This document shows, one piece after another, positions 1 through 5,171 of a stretch of DNA of 5,171 bases; position 1 is the stretch's first letter; each line of letters opens with the position of its first letter. A program made the position numbers and the translations under genes. Origin of the DNA: Planctomycetaceae bacterium (GTDB taxonomy: Bacteria > Planctomycetota > Planctomycetia > Pirellulales > Pirellulaceae); the NCBI GenBank assembly GCA_003455945.1, contig DMPQ01000470.1, positions 16,417 through 21,587 of the forward strand. Direction: 5' to 3'. The notes under the pieces were generated by a model. The model did not search any database. It worked only from the letters and a program-made list of their open reading frames with translations, and had not been told where the DNA came from.

Positions 1-1
1 A

Positions 2-964
2 TTCACCGAAGACCTGACCAACCCGTCGCGACTGATCGCCTGCCTGCTGCACGGGGCCCTCTTCTTCCTGCCGGTCTACATCGTCGGACTGGCGGCGGGA
101 GGCCTCTGCGAAGCGATCTTCGCGATCGTTCGCGGTCACGAGATCAACGAAGGGTTCCTCGTCACCAGCATGCTCTTTCCGCTGACGCTGCCGCCGACGA
201 TTCCGTTGTGGGAAGTCGCGATCGGCATCATCTTCGGCGTGGTGCTCGGCAAGGAAGTCTTCGGCGGCACCGGCATGAACTTCCTGAATCCGGCCCTCAC
301 CGCGCGAGCCTTCCTCTACTTCGCACACGCGGCGGACATGAGCGGCACGAACGTCTGGACCGCGGTCCACGGCTACAGCGGAGCGACCGCTCTCGGCGTC
401 CTGGCCGAAGGGGGCAAGCTGTCCGAGATGACCGGCAAGGTGGTCGCGGCGGACAAGACGGTCCTCGTCGAGTCGATTCCGAACGGTCTGACCTGGTGGA
501 ACGCCTTCATCGGCAACATGCACGGCTCGATGGGCGAGACGTCGGCGCTGGCGTGTCTGATCGGAGCGGCGATCCTGATCGCGACCGGCATCGGTTCGTG
601 GCGGATCATGTCCGGCGTGCTGATCGGCATGTTCGGTTTCGGCTGGCTGCTGAACCTCGCCGCCGGCTCGGTCGACAACCCGATGTTCGCGGTCGGCCCC
701 GAGTGGCACCTGGTGATCGGCGGATTCGCGTTCGGCACCGTCTTCATGGCGACCGATCCGGTTTCCGCTTCGATGACCAACACGGGCAAATGGATCTATG
801 GCGCCTTGATCGGCTTCATGACGATCCTCGTCCGCTCGCTCAATCCGGCCTTTCCCGAGGGGATCATGCTGGCGATCCTGTTCGGCAACATCTTCGCGCC
901 GCTGATCGACTACTTCGTGATCCAGGCCAACATCAAGCGGAGGGTCGCCTACAATGCAGCGTGA
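2..964 (+). CDS. nqrB: Na+-translocating NADH:quinone reductase subunit B, 5' partial
   Basis: Integral membrane subunit of Na+-NQR that carries covalent FMN and contributes the quinone site and part of the Na+ path. The frame is open from base 2, so the start codon is upstream. 320 residues are visible and, by my remembered alignment with Vibrio NqrB (415 aa), about 107 N-terminal residues are missing. An ATG at 170 lies in mid-domain and is not the real start. Visible family signatures are [11 protein letters not shown] (from base 140), [20 protein letters not shown] (251-310) and ATDPVSAS near 750-775. The GYSGAT flavinylation motif has its Thr codon at 386-388, matching Vibrio Thr236. The Gly-Gly pair at 98-103 falls at Vibrio Gly140/Gly141, implicated in quinone and inhibitor binding. 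Several hydrophobic helices are evident. The loop after SGAT is about 12 residues longer than in Vibrio. The stop TGA (962-964) overlaps nqrC by 11 bases. Identification is very secure. Confidence 0.97.
   Translation, partial: FTEDLTNPSRLIACLLHGALFFLPVYIVGLAAGGLCEAIFAIVRGHEINEGFLVTSMLFPLTLPPTIPLWEVAIGIIFGVVLGKEVFGGTGMNFLNPALTARAFLYFAHAADMSGTNVWTAVHGYSGATALGVLAEGGKLSEMTGKVVAADKTVLVESIPNGLTWWNAFIGNMHGSMGETSALACLIGAAILIATGIGSWRIMSGVLIGMFGFGWLLNLAAGSVDNPMFAVGPEWHLVIGGFAFGTVFMATDPVSASMTNTGKWIYGALIGFMTILVRSLNPAFPEGIMLAILFGNIFAPLIDYFVIQANIKRRVAYNAA
937..944 (+). promoter_or_regulatory. Ribosome binding site of nqrC inside the nqrB 3' end
   Basis: GCGGAGGG is a strong Shine-Dalgarno match located within the last codons of nqrB, 9 bases before the nqrC ATG at 954. 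It fixes the nqrC start, and the 11-base overlap with nqrB suggests translational coupling of the two FMN-carrying subunits. Confidence 0.75.
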
Positions 965-1769
965 CAGCATCGCCAATACGTTTCTCGTCGCGGTGACGCT
1001 CTGCGTCGTCTGCGCCGTGATGGTCTCGGGCGCCGCCGTCGGTCTGCGGACGGTCCAGGAAGCCAACAAGCAACTCGACCGTCAGAAGAACGTGCTGATG
1101 GCGGCCGGTCTGATCGACGCCAAGGCGGACGCGGCCAAGATCCGTGAGGTCTTCGCCGCCCGCATCTCGCCGATCGTCGTCGATCTGAAGACCGGTGAGG
1201 TGCTCGAAGGAGTCGACCCGGCGACGGTCGACGGCCTGCGCGAAGCGAAGAGCAAGGACCCGGAACTCTGCACCGAACTTTCCGAGGATCCCGCCAAGCT
1301 CAAGGCGCGTGAGAACCGGTCGGTCGTCTATCGCGTACTGGCCGAGGGGAGCACCGACAAGGTCGAGCTCTACGTCTTCCCGATTCGCGGCTACGGTCTC
1401 TGGTCGACCCTGTTCGGGTTCATTGCGCTCGAAGGGGACCTGAACACCGTCCAGGGCATCACCTACTACCAGCACGGCGAGACGCCGGGGCTCGGCGGTG
1501 AGGTGGACAACCCGCTCTGGAAGGCGAAGTGGCAGGGGAAGAGCCTGTACGACGCCGAAGGCGAAGTCGCTCTCCGAGTCGTGAAGGGAGGTGCCGCTCC
1601 GGACGCTCCCAGTCAGGTCGATGCTCTTTCGGGCGCGTCGATCACGTCGGTCGGTGTCGAGAACATGATCCGCTTCTGGTTCGGCGATCTCGGGTTCCGA
1701 TCGTTCGTCGAGAAGAACCGCTCCGCCGCCGTCGCCACTGCCGCCGCAGGCGGCGAGGAGATGAGGTAA
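954..1769 (+). CDS. nqrC: Na+-translocating NADH:quinone reductase subunit C
   Basis: Subunit C holds the second covalent FMN of Na+-NQR in a periplasmic FMN-binding domain and passes electrons between the NqrD/E iron-sulfur cluster and NqrB. The 271-residue product (Vibrio about 257) has one N-terminal membrane helix (about residues 9-31), then a soluble domain with the family motifs GYGLWS (147-151 region) and [10 protein letters not shown] (174-183). The flavinylation motif near the C-terminus reads [10 protein letters not shown] (223-232). The residue that is normally the FMN-accepting Thr (SGAT, Vibrio Thr225) is Ser229 here, with Thr231 two positions on. After the conserved FWFGDLGF stretch comes an Ala-rich tail (about 257-271). 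Residues about 95-120 (with Cys106) look like a lineage-specific charged loop. The start is supported by GGAGGG 9 bases upstream and by alignment of the membrane helix. nqrD follows after 3 bases. The family call is certain; cofactor attachment at Ser is inferred. Confidence 0.97.
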   Translation: MQRDSIANTFLVAVTLCVVCAVMVSGAAVGLRTVQEANKQLDRQKNVLMAAGLIDAKADAAKIREVFAARISPIVVDLKTGEVLEGVDPATVDGLREAKSKDPELCTELSEDPAKLKARENRSVVYRVLAEGSTDKVELYVFPIRGYGLWSTLFGFIALEGDLNTVQGITYYQHGETPGLGGEVDNPLWKAKWQGKSLYDAEGEVALRVVKGGAAPDAPSQVDALSGASITSVGVENMIRFWFGDLGFRSFVEKNRSAAVATAAAGGEEMR

Positions 1770-1772
1770 GCC

Positions 1773-2405
1773 ATGGCATCCGCCAAGAAGACGCTGAAGT
1801 CGGTCCTGCTGGATCCGGTCTTCAACAACAACCCGATCGCGCTGCAGATCCTCGGCATCTGTTCGGCGCTGGCCGTCACCACGAAGCTCGACAAGGCGAT
1901 CGTCATGGCGCTTGCCGTGACGGCAGTCACCGCCGTGTCGAGTGCGGCGATCGCCGCGATCCGAAACCTGATTCCCAACAGCATCCGGATCATTGTCCAG
2001 ATGACGATCATCGCCTCGGCGGTGATCGTCGTCGATCAGGCGATCAAGGCCTATGCCTTCGCGCTGAGCAAGGAACTCTCGGTCTTCGTCGGTCTGATCA
2101 TCACGAACTGCATCGTGATGGGTCGCGCCGAAGGCTACGCGATGCAGAACGGACCGGTCGCGAGCTTCATCGACGGTCTCGGCAACGGTCTCGGTTACAG
2201 CGTCATCCTCGTGACGGTCGGTACGATTCGGGAACTGCTCGGGTCGGGATCGATTCTCGGCTACGAGCTGCTGACGCCGGTGACCAAGGGGGGCTGGTAT
2301 GTCCCCAACGGCCTGATGCTGCTCCCGCCGAGTGCGTTCTTCCTGATCGGGATCTTCATCTGGATCCTGCGGACCGTGAAGCCCGAACAAGTCGAAGCGG
2401 AGTGA
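1773..2405 (+). CDS. nqrD: Na+-translocating NADH:quinone reductase subunit D
   Basis: Polytopic inner-membrane subunit that pairs with NqrE in an inverted-topology heterodimer. In known structures the two together ligate a [2Fe-2S] cluster in mid-membrane that carries electrons from NqrF to NqrC. The product is 210 residues, the same length as Vibrio NqrD, with about six hydrophobic segments. Cys30 (LGICSALAV) and Cys113 ([12 protein letters not shown]) fall at the positions of the Vibrio cluster ligands Cys29 and Cys112. Other family signatures are [17 protein letters not shown] near the N-terminus and [18 protein letters not shown] (138-155). The ATG lies 3 bases after the nqrC stop, with GAGGAG and GAGG purine stretches at 1755-1766 as the likely ribosome site. 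RnfE/RsxE of the Rnf complex is homologous, but the NQR gene order and sequence favour NqrD. Confidence 0.97.
   Translation: MASAKKTLKSVLLDPVFNNNPIALQILGICSALAVTTKLDKAIVMALAVTAVTAVSSAAIAAIRNLIPNSIRIIVQMTIIASAVIVVDQAIKAYAFALSKELSVFVGLIITNCIVMGRAEGYAMQNGPVASFIDGLGNGLGYSVILVTVGTIRELLGSGSILGYELLTPVTKGGWYVPNGLMLLPPSAFFLIGIFIWILRTVKPEQVEAE
2399..2402 (+). promoter_or_regulatory. Ribosome binding site that sets the nqrE start
   Basis: GGAG overlaps the final codons of nqrD, 8 bases before the ATG at 2411. It matters because the nqrE frame stays open far upstream (back past base 1529), so frame alone does not show where the protein begins. Confidence 0.65.
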
Positions 2406-2410
2406 CGATC

Positions 2411-3019
<609 letters not shown>

Positions 3020-3052
3020 CCCACGCCTCGGTCGTCCCTCCAATACCGCTTC

Positions 3053-3058
3053 GGAAGA
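3053..3058 (+). promoter_or_regulatory. Ribosome binding site of nqrF
   Basis: GGAAGA lies 8 bases before the ATG at 3067, in the 47-base gap after nqrE. I see no convincing promoter or hairpin in that gap, so nqrF is probably co-transcribed with nqrE. Confidence 0.55.
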
Positions 3059-3066
3059 TCGTTGCC

Positions 3067-4287
3067 ATGACGGAAATCCTGCTGGGCGTCGCGATGTTCG
3101 TCGTCGTGGTCATCGCCCTGGTGATCCTGATTCTGTACGCCAAGAAGCTGCTGGTCACCGGCGGCGCCGTGAAGATCCTGATCAACGATCAGAAGGAGAT
3201 CACGGTTCCGGCCGGAGGCAAGCTGCTCGGAGCGCTGGCGGGCGAAGGAATCTTCGTCTCGAGCGCCTGCGGCGGCGGCGGCACCTGTGCCCAGTGCAAG
3301 GTCAAGGTCCTGACCGGCGGCGGCGAGATCCTGGCGACCGAAAAGGGGCACATCAACAATCGCCAGGCCAAGGAAGGGCTCCGCCTCTCCTGCCAGGTCG
3401 CCGTCAAGCAGGACATGAAGATCGAAGTCCCGCACGAGGTCTTCGAGACCAAGAAGTGGGTCTGCACGGTCCGGTCGAACGATAACGTCGCCACCTTCAT
3501 CAAGGAACTCGTCCTCGAGCTCCCGGCGGGCGAAGAGGTGGCGTTCAAGGCGGGCGGCTACATCCAGATCGAATGCCCGCCGCACGAAGTGAAGTACAAG
3601 GACTTCGTGATCCAGGAGCGGTTCCATCCCGACTGGGACAAGTTCAACGTCTGGCAGTACGTGTCGAAGGTCGAAGAGCCGGTGATTCGGGCCTACTCGA
3701 TGGCCAACTACCCGGGCGAGAAGGGCATCATCATGCTCAACGTCCGAGTCGCGTCGCCTCCGCCGAAGCGTCCCGATCTGCCGCCGGGGAAGATGTCGAG
3801 CTACATCTTCTCGCTCAAGCCGGGCGACAAGGTGACGATCTCGGGCCCCTACGGCGAGTTCTTCATCAAGGACACCGACGCCGAAATGGTCTACATCGGC
3901 GGTGGTGCCGGCATGGCGCCGCTCCGCAGCCACATCTTCGAACTGTTCAAGAACCTGAAGACCGGTCGCAAGGTCACCTACTGGTACGGCGGCCGCAGCT
4001 CCCGCGAACTCTTCTACGTCGAGCACTTCCGCGCGATCGAGAAGGAGTTCCCGAACTTCAAGTTCAACATCGCCCTCTCGGAACCGCTCCCCGAAGACAA
4101 CTGGACCGGCTACCGCGGCTTCATCCATCAGGTGCTCCTCGAGAACTACCTGAAGAACCACCCGGCTCCGGAAGACATCGAGTACTACATCTGCGGTCCG
4201 CCGATGATGAATGCGGCGGTCTTCAAGATGCTCGACGATCTGGGAGTCGAGCCCGAGAACATCGCCTACGACGACTTCGGCGGCTGA
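3067..4287 (+). CDS. nqrF: Na+-translocating NADH:quinone reductase subunit F
   Basis: Electron-entry subunit: it oxidises NADH on the cytoplasmic side through FAD and hands electrons to a [2Fe-2S] centre and on to the NqrD/E cluster. The product has 406 residues (Vibrio about 408). Order of parts: an N-terminal membrane anchor (about 4-26); a plant-type ferredoxin domain (about 33-125) with ligands Cys68, Cys74, Cys77 and Cys109 in C-x5-C-x2-C...C spacing; a ferredoxin-reductase-like FAD domain (about 131-265) with the RAYSMANYP motif at 208-216; and an NAD-binding domain (about 272-406) with [12 protein letters not shown] (278-289) and CGPPMMN (376-382). The C-terminal YDDFGG, with the Phe that stacks on the flavin, is intact. 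All cofactor motifs are complete, so the subunit should be functional. The ATG has GGAAGA 8 bases upstream and begins directly with the membrane anchor. Confidence 0.98.
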   Translation: MTEILLGVAMFVVVVIALVILILYAKKLLVTGGAVKILINDQKEITVPAGGKLLGALAGEGIFVSSACGGGGTCAQCKVKVLTGGGEILATEKGHINNRQAKEGLRLSCQVAVKQDMKIEVPHEVFETKKWVCTVRSNDNVATFIKELVLELPAGEEVAFKAGGYIQIECPPHEVKYKDFVIQERFHPDWDKFNVWQYVSKVEEPVIRAYSMANYPGEKGIIMLNVRVASPPPKRPDLPPGKMSSYIFSLKPGDKVTISGPYGEFFIKDTDAEMVYIGGGAGMAPLRSHIFELFKNLKTGRKVTYWYGGRSSRELFYVEHFRAIEKEFPNFKFNIALSEPLPEDNWTGYRGFIHQVLLENYLKNHPAPEDIEYYICGPPMMNAAVFKMLDDLGVEPENIAYDDFGG

Positions 4288-4294
4288 TCGCCCA

Positions 4295-4310
4295 GCCGGG
4301 TTCTCCCGGC
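4295..4310 (+). other. Small hairpin just after nqrF
   Basis: GCCGGG (4295-4300) and CCCGGC (4305-4310) form a perfect 6-base-pair stem with a TTCT loop, 7 bases after the nqrF stop. No T-run follows, so it is not a standard terminator. It could protect the 3' end of the nqr message, or be chance in GC-rich DNA. Confidence 0.4.
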
Positions 4311-4342
4311 CCGCGCTCGCCCTGGAAGGATGACAGACGAGT

Positions 4343-4385
4343 CAGGCCGGGACTCCCGAATCGGGAGTGCCGGCCTGTTCTCTTT
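4343..4385 (+). terminator. Terminator-like hairpin between nqrF and apbE
   Basis: CAGGCCGG (4343-4350) pairs perfectly with CCGGCCTG (4370-4377), and ACTCCCG (4352-4358) pairs perfectly with CGGGAGT (4362-4368). One G-G mismatch interrupts a 15-pair stem closed by an AAT loop. TTCTCTTT follows at 4378-4385, a moderately T-rich tract on the + strand only. This resembles an intrinsic terminator, weakened by C in the T tract. It may end the nqrF message or only lower read-through into apbE. Confidence 0.65.
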
Positions 4386-4401
4386 GATCGACCGAGCCCA
4401 C

Positions 4402-4405
4402 GGAG
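4402..4405 (+). promoter_or_regulatory. Ribosome binding site of apbE
   Basis: GGAG sits 8 bases before the ATG at 4414. It supports that start over an in-frame TTG at 4384, which would fall in the T tract of the preceding hairpin. Confidence 0.6.
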
Positions 4406-4413
4406 CTCCGCTC

Positions 4414-5171
4414 ATGAGTCGCCTGGTCTTCGACATTCGTCGCTCGCTCGCCGTTGCCGCGACGCTGCTCGCCGGAGCATGGCTCGGACCTGTCGCCGGC
4501 CCCTCTCGCACCCTCGCCGACGAACCGATCGTCGTCGAAGGGACGACGATGGGAACGACCTACTCGGTCAAGTTCTCCGTCGAAGCCGGCTCGACCTGGA
4601 ACGCCGAGACGACTCGCGCGCCGATCGAAGAGGAGCTCGAGTCGGTCAACCAGGCGATGTCGACCTACCGCCCCGAATCGGAAGTGTCCCGTTTCAACGA
4701 CTCGTCGAGCACCGACTGGTTCGACGTTTCGCTCGCCACCGCGACCGTCGTTGCGCGAGCCCAGGAGATTTCGGAGGCGAGCAACGGCGCGTTCGACGTC
4801 ACCGTCGGCCCGCTGGTCGAGCGCTGGAGCTTCGGCCCTAACCGCGACATCGAGAACGTGCCGAGCGACGAAGAAATCGCCGCGCTTCGCGAGCGGGTCG
4901 GTTACGCCCAACTGGAAGTTCGGCTCGATCCTCCGGCGCTCCGCAAGTCGCTTCCGAACCTGCGGATCGACTTGAGTGCGATCGCCAAGGGGTATGCGGT
5001 CGATCGCGTCGCTCTCCGCTTGGAATCGCTCGGAATCGCGAACTACCTGGTCGAAGTCGGCGGCGAGGTGCGGGCGAAGGGGAAGCACCCGAAGAATGCG
5101 TTGTGGTCGGTCGGCATCCGACGCCCGACCGCCGCGCTGCAGGCGCTGGGAGTCGTCGAGTTGGGCCAGCG
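4414..5171 (+). CDS. apbE: ApbE family FMN transferase (flavin transferase), 3' partial
   Basis: ApbE transfers FMN from FAD to a Thr (or Ser) hydroxyl of target proteins in the periplasm. Next to nqr genes its targets are NqrB and NqrC. 252 codons are visible with no stop before the window ends. Family members are usually 330-350 residues, so roughly 80-100 are missing, including the C-terminal metal-binding Asp region. Visible motifs in order: GTTMGTTYSVKF (43-54), MSTYRPESEVSRFN (82-95), NGAFDVTVGPLVERW (124-138), IDLSAIAKGYAVDRVA (185-200) and YLVEVGGEVRAKG (211-223). The first 36 residues look like a signal peptide: Arg-Arg at 9-10, a hydrophobic core at about 12-29, and a possible TLA|DE cleavage site near 36. 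No lipobox Cys is present, unlike lipoprotein ApbE of enterobacteria. It is separated from nqrF by 126 bases holding a terminator-like hairpin. The start rests on GGAG at 4402 and the signal peptide. Confidence 0.95.
   Translation, partial: MSRLVFDIRRSLAVAATLLAGAWLGPVAGPSRTLADEPIVVEGTTMGTTYSVKFSVEAGSTWNAETTRAPIEEELESVNQAMSTYRPESEVSRFNDSSSTDWFDVSLATATVVARAQEISEASNGAFDVTVGPLVERWSFGPNRDIENVPSDEEIAALRERVGYAQLEVRLDPPALRKSLPNLRIDLSAIAKGYAVDRVALRLESLGIANYLVEVGGEVRAKGKHPKNALWSVGIRRPTAALQALGVVELGQ

Noticed and set aside
933..2390. A 485-codon open frame on the - strand opposite nqrC and nqrD
   Set aside because: Its product is a low-complexity Arg/Asp/His-rich sequence typical of antisense reading of GC-rich coding DNA, and the + strand holds clear nqr genes with complete motifs.
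1529..2410. Upstream extension of the nqrE frame
   Set aside because: The extension is Arg-rich nonsense overlapping nqrC and nqrD. The ribosome site at 2399 and family alignment place the start at 2411.
3269..3282. Short CGG-repeat-like run in nqrF
   Set aside because: It simply encodes the Gly run between the first two ferredoxin cysteines, a normal feature of this family in a GC-rich genome.
3573..4841. A + strand open frame spanning the nqrF 3' half and the apbE 5' half
   Set aside because: It is in a different frame from both genes, is Arg-rich, and crosses the spacer without its own motifs. The true apbE frame starts at 4414.
4342..5088. A 248-codon open frame on the - strand opposite apbE
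   Set aside because: Antisense shadow of apbE with biased composition; no domain recognised.

Overview
The window lies inside a sodium-translocating NADH:quinone oxidoreductase (Na+-NQR) operon, read entirely on the + strand. Six genes are visible in the order nqrB (5' end missing), nqrC, nqrD, nqrE, nqrF, apbE (3' end missing). nqrA would be expected just upstream. The order matches the classical nqrABCDEF-apbE layout known from Vibrio and other Gram-negatives. DNA is GC-rich with strong G/C third-position bias, and long spurious open frames appear on both strands for that reason. The organism is a Gram-negative-type bacterium with a periplasm. A GC-rich planctomycete or related PVC-group lineage, possibly marine, is a reasonable guess from general protein style, but this is inference; no taxonomic marker is present.

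Layout: 2-964 is nqrB (quinone-site and covalent-FMN subunit, last 320 residues). 954-1769 is nqrC (covalent FMN, periplasmic domain), overlapping nqrB by 11 bases. 1773-2405 is nqrD and 2411-3019 is nqrE, the paired membrane subunits that each supply two Cys ligands to an intramembrane [2Fe-2S] cluster. 3067-4287 is nqrF (NADH-oxidising FAD and [2Fe-2S] subunit). 4288-4413 is a 126-base spacer with two hairpins, the second resembling an intrinsic terminator. 4414 to the window end is apbE, the FMN transferase that matures NqrB and NqrC.

Together: electrons from NADH enter at NqrF (FAD, then 2Fe-2S), cross the membrane through the NqrD/NqrE cluster to FMN on NqrC, pass to FMN on NqrB, and reach quinone, with Na+ export coupled to the transfer. 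ApbE attaches the two FMN groups. All visible key residues are present except one: NqrC has Ser where the usual FMN-accepting Thr is expected (SGAS instead of SGAT). This is the most interesting point. Otherwise the region is a well-known respiratory operon, and I see no undescribed system, mobile element, CRISPR array, tRNA or rRNA in it.
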